A program made the translations under genes and the position numbers. The notes under the pieces were generated by a model that worked only from the letters and a program-made list of their open reading frames with translations, had not been told where the DNA came from and made no database searches. From a virus: DNA of 64,000 bases. Positions 30,357 through 40,109 of the stretch are shown here, piece by piece. The stretch covers positions 1-64,000 of the IMG/VR virus record IMGVR_UViG_3300017963_000225. One strand, 5' to 3'. Position 1 is the first letter of the stretch, and each line of letters begins with the position of its first letter.

Positions 30357-32441
30357 TTAACCTACCTTTTGTGTCTGGATGATCGGATCTTGGAGATTTT
30401 TCACAAAAACAGCCATAGTCACAAGGAGTGCTCCCTCGGATTGTTGGGCCGAAATCACCTGGCTTGCAACAATGCGACCGTCTCCAATAAACAACCCGCG
30501 TCCTTCCGCTTTTATGACCGCCTCTGTCACACCATCAGAAAGACCAATGTAATTTGAAAACCCAATACGCCTTGACCTACGATAGGTCCCCTTCTTAGAA
30601 ACCATCCGAAACCGAATGAACTGGCCGAGATTGAGTATCGAGTAGACGAGACGAATGTCGTCAGAAGTCCATTCGATATCGCCAGTTTGTTCGTTGATTA
30701 AGATGTCGTTGCCGAGCGAACGTTCAAATGGAGTCAGCGAAACAGACACGCCTGTCTCATTTCTGAAACGACGCTGCCCATCCTCGCCTGGAGGAGTGTC
30801 CTTCGGCACCGGATAGACAATCGGCTTGCCGTAAGCAATAACCGTGTCTTTTAACTCCGGGTGCGCGTCAATGTACGCCTGGTCAGCGACATACGGATAT
30901 CGCAAGTTGTTAAGCAGCACCAGCTCGACCCAGCGACCAGGATCTCCGAGAAGCTTGGCTGCGATCGTTTGGATATCATCGTTCAAACCGACGACAGCCG
31001 TCCTGAAGTCGCTGTTAGCAGGATCGATATTTGCGAGCGTGATGCCTGCGCTGACCTCCCAATTGAACTGGCTAAGTGCCGTCGAAAACTCGGGCGCAAT
31101 CAAGACAGCCGGATCAAAACTGCTCGACGGCGTAATGGCCACGGACGAGTTTGGATTTTCCTCGATGCTCGTTGCAGAGCCAACGCTGGTGTCAGACGTT
31201 TCCTGTGCTTTTGGCTTGTCGTCAGCAGCGGCGGCTTCCGAAGGCTTCGTGGTCGTGAGGCCGCCAGCGGCCTGTGCTTCGGTTGGATCGACCGGCCTGC
31301 CATCAGGCAAGCTCCACGCACTTTGTTGCCTTCGCCTTTTTTTGCGGATTTTCTTGGCGTAGTCGGAAGGCTGAATGTTGTAGAGCTTGTCCAGCTTCAG
31401 CGTAAAGACAACCGCCCGCTCAGCCTTTATGATTGCATTGACGAGGGCGCTTCCTGCTCCTGCTGCTTCCAGTGCAGCAGCAGTCGAACGCAGGTTGGCG
31501 ATGATTGACTTAGTACTATCACGCTTGAAGTTGACAAGGTTCGGCAGGCGCCTGGCTTTAAGGTCAGCGTAGGATTGTGCCAACGAGTTAAGAGGTGCCA
31601 GTGTGTTATTGGCAAATCCATCGATAACGGCACTAATTTGACCAGCGACAAGGTTGACCCTATCCACTGTTTCCGAAAGTCGTTGAGTCACCGTGTCGAA
31701 AAGTTCAAATCCAGGAATTGACCCCATGATTTGTTCAACAAGGCTCTTTGAATCACTTCCATCGTATGGGTAGAGCGTTTCAAGAACAATTGTGTAAGAA
31801 AAACTGTTGTTGTGCTCGATAGCGTCTTCTCGCACAAACTGCTTGGGCTCGACCACCCAAGCATCCTCGGTGCGACGATTGACATACACAAGAGAAAGAC
31901 CCTTCGACAAATTTCCGAATCGCTTCAGAAATTTGTATCGACGGAACAGCGTTTCGAGAAACTTGATGCTTTCTAATCCAGATCCGATGCCGCTGTCCGG
32001 CAGCCTTTCGCGCTTATTGTTTGGATAAAGCCCGCACTGTCCTTGAATCACGATGTCGTTCATGACACCGCCTTCCGAGTTAACGAGCTTGCCGCCACCC
32101 TGCGTCACATTAGTTGTGCTCGCATGAGGCTCCGTCACCGTCTCCCTCTGCGGGTTTATGTTGAACGGTATTTGCACAACGGTGTCGTTGTATTTCAGAA
32201 GGAAGAAGTAGTCGCGAGTGGACTTGTCGCGAGTGCCTTTCCACAAGCGCCGATCGGTCGGCGTCTCGCCATACTGCTTAAAGGTACTTTCCGTCTGCTT
32301 AAAGAGCTGGCTGAAGCGGTCCTGACCGAAAAGGCCGAGCACAGCGTCGGCCGTCTCGGGACTAAGGATGGCGCCGGCAGCTCCAACCGCCGTAGCGACG
32401 CCAGCCAATGCTTGAGTCGGTGTTCCTACTCCAATTGCCAT
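30357..32441 (-). CDS. baseplate protein with LysM-like region
   Basis: 694 residues. Residues 1-230 have a phage structural part (STRDYFFLLKYNDTVVQIPFNINPQ). A basic and Ala/Thr-rich linker (KKIRKKRRRQQ and after) is at about 365-430. Around 470-530, LNDDIQTIAAKLLGDPGRWVELVLLNNLRYPYV is a LysM-like peptidoglycan/tail-adaptor motif as in T4 gp53 or P2 gpX. The C-terminal 130 residues resemble gp25/W-like baseplate parts (FRMVSKKGTYR). Unusually several baseplate functions seem fused in one chain. Confidence 0.7.
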   Translation of the reverse strand: MAIGVGTPTQALAGVATAVGAAGAILSPETADAVLGLFGQDRFSQLFKQTESTFKQYGETPTDRRLWKGTRDKSTRDYFFLLKYNDTVVQIPFNINPQRETVTEPHASTTNVTQGGGKLVNSEGGVMNDIVIQGQCGLYPNNKRERLPDSGIGSGLESIKFLETLFRRYKFLKRFGNLSKGLSLVYVNRRTEDAWVVEPKQFVREDAIEHNNSFSYTIVLETLYPYDGSDSKSLVEQIMGSIPGFELFDTVTQRLSETVDRVNLVAGQISAVIDGFANNTLAPLNSLAQSYADLKARRLPNLVNFKRDSTKSIIANLRSTAAALEAAGAGSALVNAIIKAERAVVFTLKLDKLYNIQPSDYAKKIRKKRRRQQSAWSLPDGRPVDPTEAQAAGGLTTTKPSEAAAADDKPKAQETSDTSVGSATSIEENPNSSVAITPSSSFDPAVLIAPEFSTALSQFNWEVSAGITLANIDPANSDFRTAVVGLNDDIQTIAAKLLGDPGRWVELVLLNNLRYPYVADQAYIDAHPELKDTVIAYGKPIVYPVPKDTPPGEDGQRRFRNETGVSVSLTPFERSLGNDILINEQTGDIEWTSDDIRLVYSILNLGQFIRFRMVSKKGTYRRSRRIGFSNYIGLSDGVTEAVIKAEGRGLFIGDGRIVASQVISAQQSEGALLVTMAVFVKNLQDPIIQTQKVG

Positions 32442-32492
32442 TTCGCCATCTCCTCACACTGATTCTATATCAAGCTGTCACATTAACGAGCA

Positions 32493-32909
32493 TCATTCGA
32501 TGCTTGTTTCGATCACAATTTCTGGAAGCGGTAATCCTGGTATTTCCGGCAGCGTTGGCAGCGCGACTGAAGGCAAAGACGGGAGACTTGGAATCTCGAT
32601 GCCGAGTGGAGGAGGAAAACCAATCGACGGCAACGCCAGGGTCGGAAGCGTCACGCCAGGTATGCTTGGAAGTGACGGCAGTGATGGCAGTTGAATGCCA
32701 ATCGGAGGAGGAAATCCTATGCTCGGAAGCGCCAAGGTCGGCAACGTCACTCCGGGAATACTCGGCAAGCTTGGAAGAGATGGCAATTCGATGCCGAGCG
32801 GTGGCGGAAATGCGATGCCAGGAAGCGTCGGAATAGGTATGCGCTGCTCTAGCGAAAAGACAACGCGAGTAGCGTATTTGCCGGTAACTTTTGTGACGAG
32901 AACGCTCAT
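32493..32909 (-). CDS. Pro/Leu-rich repeat protein in the baseplate operon
   Basis: 138 residues. After a 30-residue N-terminus, it consists of two perfect-length 32-residue repeats (residues 39-70 and 71-102) and part of a third, built from PSLPSLPSIPG, VTLPTLALPSIG and FPPP segments. The composition is close to half Pro and Leu. Start overlaps the previous gene (ATGA). A rigid extended rod or a coat on a spike is imaginable; nothing similar is recognised. Confidence 0.75.
   Translation of the reverse strand: MSVLVTKVTGKYATRVVFSLEQRIPIPTLPGIAFPPPLGIELPSLPSLPSIPGVTLPTLALPSIGFPPPIGIQLPSLPSLPSIPGVTLPTLALPSIGFPPPLGIEIPSLPSLPSVALPTLPEIPGLPLPEIVIETSIE
32604..32795 (-). repeat. 96-bp tandem repeat coding for 32 residues
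   Basis: Two adjacent 96-bp units encode residues 39-102 of the Pro/Leu-rich protein with only three amino-acid differences between them (E/Q and I/L type changes). A partial third unit follows at lower coordinates. Confidence 0.85.
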
Positions 32910-33547
32910 TGAACGTCCGTTGTAAACATGAGCGGCGCTGGTGTTGGCGCAGAAGAATCGACGCCATCCAAATCAAACTTTAGCGCCAGGAATGCCTCGT
33001 ACAGAAGGATTGGCATTTGCGGTGGGACGCGCACAATCGGTGGAACTGCTGTCGCGAATGGATCAGGCACTGGAGGCGTCAAAATATCGCCGTATGAGCT
33101 ATTGGCAAGCGGAGCACTAAGCAATCCACTGAGAAGGTCCGCGTAAGCCGAATCAAGAGCGGCAGGATTGACGACCACTGCCGGCGGCGCCGAATAAAGG
33201 CTCGTCGGTGGGCTCGGCGGCGTCGTGATTGACGTGCCGGCAGGAATAACGAGGGTCCCGGCAAGGATGCCGGCCTTCCAGGCATCGGCCAGCTTAGTCC
33301 GGCCAGGCACTGGATCGCTCGATGCAGGAAAACCCGAGGATAGCACTGCTAGAGCTGCGGCCGTGCCAAACGTGAATATGGCCGTCCCTGGACCCGGCAA
33401 AAGGATTGGTGGCTGCTTGGGCTCAAGCTTGCCGGTCGAGTGGTCGCCCATGAAGTTGGCAATCGCCGCGCCGGCCGCCGTGCCGGTCGGATCAAGCGGC
33501 AGGTCGTCCCAATCAAGCTGGAAGGTGTCTTGAGGATCTAAGCTCAT
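32906..33547 (-). CDS. baseplate-operon structural protein, unknown
   Basis: 213 residues. The sequence has a Gly/Ala-rich core (TGTAAGAAIANFMGDHSTGKLEPKQPPILLPGPGTAIFTFG) and Pro-rich loops (TTPPSPPTSLYSAPPAVVVNPAAL). It overlaps both neighbours by four bases and lies between the spike and the Pro/Leu-rich protein, so it is probably part of the spike or the baseplate. No family recognised. Confidence 0.65.
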   Translation of the reverse strand: MSLDPQDTFQLDWDDLPLDPTGTAAGAAIANFMGDHSTGKLEPKQPPILLPGPGTAIFTFGTAAALAVLSSGFPASSDPVPGRTKLADAWKAGILAGTLVIPAGTSITTPPSPPTSLYSAPPAVVVNPAALDSAYADLLSGLLSAPLANSSYGDILTPPVPDPFATAVPPIVRVPPQMPILLYEAFLALKFDLDGVDSSAPTPAPLMFTTDVQ

Positions 33548-34674
33548 ACGTTAGCCCTTAACAGCACGTACTCGGCCTTGACGGACGTTGCCGGCGATGC
33601 CTCGGCAAGCGCCAGCGTGCTAGGCGGCAGCGGCGGTCCGCTCGGTCCAACACCCGTAGCATGCGTGTGGCCGTCGAATACCGTCTTCAGATTCTCGTAA
33701 ACTGTCGCATGAAAAACTGCTGCCGTGCCGAGGTTGACGGTGCCGCATTCGAGCGTGCAGCTCGGTGCTGAGACGATCACATTTTTACCGGCTGTGAGCT
33801 GAAGCGTGTCGTCCTTCAGGTTGATGATGTTGGCGCCAGTCTTATCGACCAGAACGATGTCGTCTTTGAGCGTGATGAGCGATCCCTGGCTTGACGCCAC
33901 CGAAGCGGTTTTGTTGGCCGCGTCGAGGTAAACCGTGTCGCCTTCGCTGTCGGCAATCAGCACGTTGCCGTCCTTGTCCATCTTGACAAGCGACCCTTTA
34001 AGGTGAGTTATCGTCACTTCCTCGGCGCCATCGGTCATGTCAAAGACGAACAGGTGCCCGGCTTCGTCCTTATTGGTGAAGTTGAGCGCAAATTTCTTCG
34101 ACCGCTTGACCTCGGATTTGTCCTGGCCGATCACGTCGGTCGTGTCAAAGATGACATTGCCGTCTTTGTCGATTGTGAGGTTGGTGCCGTTAATTCTGAG
34201 CTTGAATTGTTTTTTATCGTCCTTCTTAGGACGCGGTGATGGACACACCCCGGCGACACCGGCCTGAAAATGAGGATAAATCGCCGTGATGATGGGACGC
34301 GCAACGTCGCCCATAAGAAACTGCACCACTGCCGTGTCGCCGTTTGTGAGCTTCCGATCCTGAATCAACTCATCGAACTCTGAATCATCGACGTTTTTAG
34401 TGCCGTCGTGTATGGGGAAATGGATGTAGTTGTCGGCGCCGCCACACGCGACCATTACCGGCACGCGCTGAAGCGTGATTCCCATTTCCTCGACAAGTAG
34501 GTCACATAAAACACGCGACCCTTCGCGATTCTCCTCATCGTCGGTGTCGTAGACTTTTACTACTTGCGCCAGTACCGGATAATGAATGCGATAGGCGCCT
34601 TCACCAGAAGTGTCACGCGGCCTGAAAACCAGCCCATCTTGTCGGATTGTTCCATCGTTAAGAATATCATTCAT
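33544..34674 (-). CDS. baseplate central spike protein (gpV-like)
   Basis: 376 residues. An OB-fold region (VLAQVVKVYDTDDEE ... GDTAVVQFLMGDVARPIITAIYPH) is followed by repeated strands (LVKMDKDGNVLIADSEGDTVYLD and alike), a triangular beta-helix, and VFDGHTHATG near residue 336, the HxH that holds an iron ion at the tip in P2 gpV-type spikes. The 40 residues after the HxH, Pro/Ala-rich, extend beyond the normal tip. It is the membrane-piercing end of the tail tube. Confidence 0.9.
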   Translation of the reverse strand: MNDILNDGTIRQDGLVFRPRDTSGEGAYRIHYPVLAQVVKVYDTDDEENREGSRVLCDLLVEEMGITLQRVPVMVACGGADNYIHFPIHDGTKNVDDSEFDELIQDRKLTNGDTAVVQFLMGDVARPIITAIYPHFQAGVAGVCPSPRPKKDDKKQFKLRINGTNLTIDKDGNVIFDTTDVIGQDKSEVKRSKKFALNFTNKDEAGHLFVFDMTDGAEEVTITHLKGSLVKMDKDGNVLIADSEGDTVYLDAANKTASVASSQGSLITLKDDIVLVDKTGANIINLKDDTLQLTAGKNVIVSAPSCTLECGTVNLGTAAVFHATVYENLKTVFDGHTHATGVGPSGPPLPPSTLALAEASPATSVKAEYVLLRANV

Positions 34675-36656
34675 GCGATTGTTCCAAATTGAGCGGAAAT
34701 ATCAGCAGCCGATTGCGCACTCGTGATTTCTTCCTCGTTAGACACCCCGGTGAGTTTGTACCTAATGCCGCGTACTACAGTCAGAGTAGTTCTGATCGGT
34801 TGTCCAATCGACCAATCATCGGCAACACCCTGCACGTAAAACAGCTCCAATTTTGGGTAAGGATTTTCTGGAGTGATGCGGGTTTCAAGGTACTTGCAGA
34901 CTATTCCGAGCCGCGCCTCTTTCAAAAAGCGACAAACCAAGCGTCCGTTTAGAAACGCCGGATTCATGAAATACCAGTTGGCCAATGTCTTCCCGAACTC
35001 AACCGCGAAACGATCGGCACTTTCCGGTTGTTCTTTGTTAGGTGAAGGCTCGACGTAATTTGTAGACAGCTCGACCATGCGGAAACCGTAGGTTTTGGCG
35101 CTATCAACGTCGATATGGAAACCACCGAGAGAGGTTACAAGTAGTCGCCTGTCGTCGTTGGCGTCGTACTTTCCAATGACCATCCAGCCGTTCTGACGGT
35201 CAGCATTAGAAAGACCGACCTCATAATCAAGCAGCATCGGAGTGGCTTCGGTTTCGATGTACTTGTCGATATCAGATCCCGTGTCTGACTCAAACGTAGG
35301 AAAGGCCATGGGGCCGTACACCATAATGTCGTTGCCATCATCCATCAGCTCGAAATAGTCGGCGCCGAATTCTTCCTGCATTTCAGCCGATCCAGAAAAA
35401 TCCGACAGTTTCGCGGCGTATGGCTTCACGTAGTCAGCGACGTTGAACATCATCTCTGAGGTGATGTCGAGTGGACGCTGGCGCATACAGAAACTCGGCG
35501 CTGGCAATCCGTCTCTTCCGTTTCTTCCGCCTTCAACATCGCCATTAGGGCAAAGGTCGAAGAAGAACTCGTTAAAGCCTGGATTTTGCAAGTTTCGGAT
35601 CATATCGAACAGGCCGGATGTGGAGCTGTTCAGGAAATTTTTGAAAAAGTTTCCGCCGTATGTTTGGTAGAGGCTTCTTAAGGAAATGACTGACAACGGC
35701 GATTGATCGCTAATGCTGCCTGACTCCGCAGCCAATGCTTGAAGTTTTGAAAACGCACTGCCAGAAGGTGGCGTTTTGTTTCCGCGAGAACTGGCGATTT
35801 TCTTGTTAAACTCATCAAGCCTCTCTTGAGCCAGCTCAGTATTTTCTTGAAGCACTCCATCAAGGTCGAGGTCGTCGATGAGTTTTTGCGGCAGCTTCCA
35901 TTGCGGGAATGGCACCGAGGTCAAGCAAATTACCAAAATTTGCTTCACGAGGTCGGTGGCTGATCCGATGAGTTTAAGGTCCGTGCCGGCGAAGATGCTG
36001 ATTGCGTTCATGCCGTCAATGTATGGGTTATAGTAAAGCGAAATGTCTTGAATGATGGCTCCGAGGGAACGCCCGCTAACCTGGAAGCTGGCTGTATAGC
36101 CCTGGTCCTTGTTGCCGGGGGACTTCGTTCGAGAAATGCGATCGACCTTGCCGATGAAACGCTCCTGCATGACAAGGACGTTCATCTTGCGCCCCTGTCC
36201 AGGAATGGTGACGTTCCCACTCACTAACGGACCAAGGTTTGGCAACGGCACGAAGACTTTCCCGACATCGCCAGCGGGCTCTGTTGCGGCGATATCGCCA
36301 CTTTCATTGGCCGATTGTTTCAGCGAACTGGTGGCGAAGTTGTATGCAAGCTCGCCGTCAGCGGACAACGTGGCGATTTGATCTCCCATGAATATCCGAA
36401 CGAAGTCGTCCGGCTGTATTAGCTCGTCCCACGGCTCGCTGGCATTGAGGGTGAAGTTGAAGCTGCCGCCGACCTCGGTGATAGTGCGATCAGTCGTGCA
36501 TGCGGTGACTTCCCAAAAGAGGTCGCGCACCTCGCGGCCGTCATTGCCGTTTGGGTAAAGGCGAATACCAACGCCAGCCTGCTGCTGGTAAACGTGTTTT
36601 GCGTGCGTGTTAGTTGGTTTTCCTGAAACACTAAACAGGCTACTGATGCCAGCCAT
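34671..36656 (-). CDS. baseplate hub protein (gp27/gpD-like)
   Basis: 661 residues between the tape measure and the spike, where the hub belongs. VTACTTDRTITEVGGSFNFTLNASEPWDELIQPDDFVRIFMGD and GKVDRISRTKS ... YTASFQVSGRSLGAIIQD are the first tube-like domains of gp27/gpD-type hubs. The C-terminal GVADDWSIGQPIRTTLTVVRGIRY is a second one. An additional segment (about 240-400) rich in Cys and helices is inserted. It overlaps both neighbours by one to four bases. Confidence 0.8.
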   Translation of the reverse strand: MAGISSLFSVSGKPTNTHAKHVYQQQAGVGIRLYPNGNDGREVRDLFWEVTACTTDRTITEVGGSFNFTLNASEPWDELIQPDDFVRIFMGDQIATLSADGELAYNFATSSLKQSANESGDIAATEPAGDVGKVFVPLPNLGPLVSGNVTIPGQGRKMNVLVMQERFIGKVDRISRTKSPGNKDQGYTASFQVSGRSLGAIIQDISLYYNPYIDGMNAISIFAGTDLKLIGSATDLVKQILVICLTSVPFPQWKLPQKLIDDLDLDGVLQENTELAQERLDEFNKKIASSRGNKTPPSGSAFSKLQALAAESGSISDQSPLSVISLRSLYQTYGGNFFKNFLNSSTSGLFDMIRNLQNPGFNEFFFDLCPNGDVEGGRNGRDGLPAPSFCMRQRPLDITSEMMFNVADYVKPYAAKLSDFSGSAEMQEEFGADYFELMDDGNDIMVYGPMAFPTFESDTGSDIDKYIETEATPMLLDYEVGLSNADRQNGWMVIGKYDANDDRRLLVTSLGGFHIDVDSAKTYGFRMVELSTNYVEPSPNKEQPESADRFAVEFGKTLANWYFMNPAFLNGRLVCRFLKEARLGIVCKYLETRITPENPYPKLELFYVQGVADDWSIGQPIRTTLTVVRGIRYKLTGVSNEEEITSAQSAADISAQFGTIA

Positions 36657-39448
36657 TATCGAAGACTCCCTCCAGCATTCCCGCCGCGAGCAACCCTATT
36701 GCCGAGTGCTCCAGTGTTCCGATCGGTCGCCTCAGTGTTCACACGGATCGCTTCTGCCAAAGCCTTTAGAGCTTCTTCCGACATAAACGGACTTTCGCTA
36801 GCCTTCTTGTCCGCAGCGTCACCTTTTGACGCTGATTCTAGCGGTGCAATGCCGAGTTTTTTCATCGACGGAATTTGACCCGTCTCCTGGTATGCCTTTA
36901 GATATTTCTCGGCATCACTTCCGCGTCCTGATTCGTACAATTTGTCGGCAACATCACTAACGCGGGATTGTTCCATCGCTTTAGTCTTGCGAGCCCGTTT
37001 TTCTTCCTCGCTCCCGCCAACATCGAACGCTTGACCGACCATGGAGCCTAGTCCACCGCCCATCGCTTCGATCGCTTCTCCTGGGTGGGCCGCCCACTCT
37101 GCCCAACCCCTGTCGCCTGTCTTCTCAGACAAGCGCTCGAAGAACGCGGTCGGGTCCTTCTGCATCTCGGCCATATCCATGCCGGCGCCGGCTACAGCGC
37201 TTGCCAGGTAAGCGGCCGGTATGCGCCCGGCCATGCCGCCGCCAGCAGCCGCCGCGCCACCGCCAGCGCCAGCGGCACCAGCGGCGCCTGCCGCGCCGCG
37301 ACCAAGCACCATCTTGAGAACGCCGGCTGCTCCGAGGCCAGCAGCGCCGATGCCGGCAGCGCCTGCCGCGATACCGCCCCAATCAGCATCGGTTTCCTTT
37401 GCGACACTCCCCTTGCCGAGGCCGAAAGTTTCAAGAGCCTTGGAAAGGGCAATAGCGGCACCTTTGGTGGCTTCTAGCATGGCGTTGTCGATGCCGGTGA
37501 TAGCCTTGATGCCGTCTTTTGCTAGGCCAGCTAAAATCGCATTCGTTTGCCCCTGGATTTCGACAAGCTGCATCAAGGGATCTTTGTTTTCCTTGAGGAT
37601 GTCTTTGATTTCCTTTTGGGCTCGCGTCTGGTCAACATCGCCTGATTGCATGCGGCGCATGATTTCAATCAGGTCCTTTGATTGCCCAGGACCAATGCCG
37701 GCCTCCTGGTAAAGGCGCATTTGCACTTCTTGCTTCGAGCGATCGAACTGCGCCTGCTCCTCTTCGGTTAGCTTGCCTTTCTTCTCAAACAGCCCTCGCG
37801 TGCCACCCGACTCCTGGAAAAGCTGACCGAGAATTTTTTGAATGTTCTCGACGCCGCCTTCTTTGCCGCCAAAGATGCCGCCTTCAGTTTTCTCCAGAAA
37901 CTTGAGGTATCCGCCGATTCCTTCCTGCTCACCTTCGTTGCCGCCAAAAGCTCGGAACATGGTGCCGAGCATCGGACCTTGCAGCTTGCCGGCGCCTTTC
38001 ATCATGCGGTCGAGCCCGCCGACGGCCTGCATCGCTGGCCCTCGGAAAAACTCCTCGCCGCGTCCGCTGGCACGCATGAGCTGGGAGAGGGCCTTGCTGA
38101 TCGCTTGCGCGTTGTTCTCGCCGGTGGCCTGAAGAAGTTGACCCTGAATGTCAACCACGCGCGAAGTAAACTCAGTGATGCGGGCGCGGTCCATACCGCC
38201 CTTGACGCCTTCCATCATGATTTCTTCGAGCTTCTTACCGGCCTGCTCGGGCGCGGCTCCTCCAGCATGCTTCAGTGCGCCGGCCTGTGCTGCCACCTCT
38301 TCGCGGCCGAGCCCGAAGCGGAAGCTCGTGCGCGTCACGTCACGTAGGTTGTCGATGCCTGCCTTGCCGCCCACCTGCCGATTGAGCTGGCTAAGGAACT
38401 CCAGGTTTTCAGCGCCGCCGTAGCCGTACATATTGGCGGTCGCTGATCCGGCACGACCGACCGCGCCGCCCATCTGGCCAGAGAGCGTACGCGCCGTGGG
38501 AGCCATCCTGTGGGCCGTGTCGTAGGCGTCCTTTCCGACGCTGGCAGTGTAGCCGAGCCCGAGTGCTCCGACCCCGAGGGCTGCGCCGCCAAGCAATCCA
38601 GCGCCCCGTAAGAGTCCGCCACCGAGCCCGCCGAGTACGCCACCCGCTGCACCACCGCCACCGCCACCGCCCGACGGCATTAGGTCGCTCGTCATGCTGG
38701 CGTACTGCGCGACTCGCGACATTTGCGAGACGCCTGGAATATTCATGTCCGACAGCATCATGAGGCCGAGGTTGCCGCGACCCCCAAATCGACGGCCGCC
38801 GCGCTCGCCATCGGCAGCATCTTCTTCTGGAAACGCCCCTTTAACGCCCTTGCGTGACTGTTGCAGCGTCTTGAGGTTGGCTTGCGCCTCTTCCCGCTGT
38901 TTCCGAGTCGTTTTAAGGATTTCCTGACGAAGCCTTAGCTCCTTCTCAAGCTCGGGCAACGCGGCCTTGCCTAGCTGACGCAGCTCCTTGGCTGTCTTGA
39001 GCGGCTGATCCTTGAAACCAAGGGCCGATTGCATTTGTTCGCGAGCGCCGCGTTTTCTGAGCCCTGGTCCTTGTGGATCAAGGGCTTGCTCGATGGCCGA
39101 CTTCTTCTTCGTCATCTCGCGAACTTCGCCGCGCTGCTGCTCCTCACGCGCCATCAATTCACCGGCGACATTCTCGCTGGCTTTTTCAAGACGGCTCGGC
39201 ACCGACATGCCGCGCATGCTGTCCTTCACGTCAGCGGTGCGCTCAAAGGCACGAGCTGCCTGCTCGGCTTCAATACGCATCTGCTGAATAGCCAGCTTCT
39301 CGTCCTGGGTGAGGTCGCGCCCCTTTTGCAGAAGCTCATTGATGCTGCCAACGGCGTCCTTGGCGCGACTAAGCTCGCCCACAACGCGGGCGATTTCGTT
39401 GGCATCCATCACCGACAGCTTCTGAGCTAGGTCTTCTTCTTTAGCCAT
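36656..39448 (-). CDS. tail tape measure protein
   Basis: 930 residues with an N-terminal coiled coil (about 1-220), a Gly/Ala-rich hydrophobic region (GGGGGGGAAGGVLGGLGGGLLRGAGLLGGAALGVG at about 260-295), more helices, and a second Ala/Gly hydrophobic block near 720-770. The position between the chaperones and the hub and the length fit a tape measure. A rule of 0.15 nm per residue would give a tail of about 140 nm. Confidence 0.9.
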   Translation of the reverse strand: MAKEEDLAQKLSVMDANEIARVVGELSRAKDAVGSINELLQKGRDLTQDEKLAIQQMRIEAEQAARAFERTADVKDSMRGMSVPSRLEKASENVAGELMAREEQQRGEVREMTKKKSAIEQALDPQGPGLRKRGAREQMQSALGFKDQPLKTAKELRQLGKAALPELEKELRLRQEILKTTRKQREEAQANLKTLQQSRKGVKGAFPEEDAADGERGGRRFGGRGNLGLMMLSDMNIPGVSQMSRVAQYASMTSDLMPSGGGGGGGAAGGVLGGLGGGLLRGAGLLGGAALGVGALGLGYTASVGKDAYDTAHRMAPTARTLSGQMGGAVGRAGSATANMYGYGGAENLEFLSQLNRQVGGKAGIDNLRDVTRTSFRFGLGREEVAAQAGALKHAGGAAPEQAGKKLEEIMMEGVKGGMDRARITEFTSRVVDIQGQLLQATGENNAQAISKALSQLMRASGRGEEFFRGPAMQAVGGLDRMMKGAGKLQGPMLGTMFRAFGGNEGEQEGIGGYLKFLEKTEGGIFGGKEGGVENIQKILGQLFQESGGTRGLFEKKGKLTEEEQAQFDRSKQEVQMRLYQEAGIGPGQSKDLIEIMRRMQSGDVDQTRAQKEIKDILKENKDPLMQLVEIQGQTNAILAGLAKDGIKAITGIDNAMLEATKGAAIALSKALETFGLGKGSVAKETDADWGGIAAGAAGIGAAGLGAAGVLKMVLGRGAAGAAGAAGAGGGAAAAGGGMAGRIPAAYLASAVAGAGMDMAEMQKDPTAFFERLSEKTGDRGWAEWAAHPGEAIEAMGGGLGSMVGQAFDVGGSEEEKRARKTKAMEQSRVSDVADKLYESGRGSDAEKYLKAYQETGQIPSMKKLGIAPLESASKGDAADKKASESPFMSEEALKALAEAIRVNTEATDRNTGALGNRVARGGNAGGSLR

Positions 39449-40109
39449 CTTGAGTCAGCCCCTGCTTGGTCGCAAACTTCTTCAGAAACTCGTCTTCCTC
39501 GAAGTTCTTGAGCCAGTCGTCGGAAGTAAAATCGGTGCCGTGGATTTTGCCGCCAGTCACCGGATTTATTTTCTCGCCTTTCTCATTCTCTTTCACCCCC
39601 TGAAAACCAACAACCGGCGCGACAGTGCTTCCCTCAGGCGCTGCAATGTTTTTCTTGTCATGCACAAAGACAGGGCGGCGCCAAATATCCGCTCCGTCCG
39701 GGCAAGCAAGAACGTCCATGTCTGGAAACTCACCTCTGCCAAAGGCTTCTTCGAGCTGGTCAAGCTCGGGATCGCCGGTGCGGTAGTATGTGAGGCCAGT
39801 TTTAGGATTTTTGCGCTTGAAAATGCCCGCAAGCTCGACGCTTTTGGGGTTTTCAAAATAGAACTGCTCCCAAAGTTCAAGAGCGGCCTCTTCTGGCGTG
39901 TAGTCGTCAAAACGATCGTAGCGTGGCTTCTTCCACCTGTGTTGCCACGCTACGCGAACGCTCGAATAGCCCCCTTGGACGTTTTCTCGCGCCTGTCTTT
40001 TGATTGACTCAAGCCATGCCGCTCCATCTTCTTCGCTGGTATCTGGCTTCGAGAATGGAAGCCGAGCACACTCAGGCGGAAGCGGCACCCTGGGCTTGAG
40101 GCTGAGCAT
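39441..40109 (-). CDS. tail assembly protein, second frame of the chaperone pair
   Basis: 222 residues from ATG 40109, overlapping the chaperone gene by 38 bases and the tape measure by eight. Residues 40-120 (RENVQGGYSSVRVAWQHRWKKPRYDRFDDYTPEEAALELWEQFYF) resemble the helical tail-chaperone extension seen before tape measures; the C-terminus is unknown. The ATG has GAGGA 12 bases upstream, so independent start is possible; frameshifting from the gene before is an alternative. Confidence 0.65.
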   Translation of the reverse strand: MLSLKPRVPLPPECARLPFSKPDTSEEDGAAWLESIKRQARENVQGGYSSVRVAWQHRWKKPRYDRFDDYTPEEAALELWEQFYFENPKSVELAGIFKRKNPKTGLTYYRTGDPELDQLEEAFGRGEFPDMDVLACPDGADIWRRPVFVHDKKNIAAPEGSTVAPVVGFQGVKENEKGEKINPVTGGKIHGTDFTSDDWLKNFEEDEFLKKFATKQGLTQDG

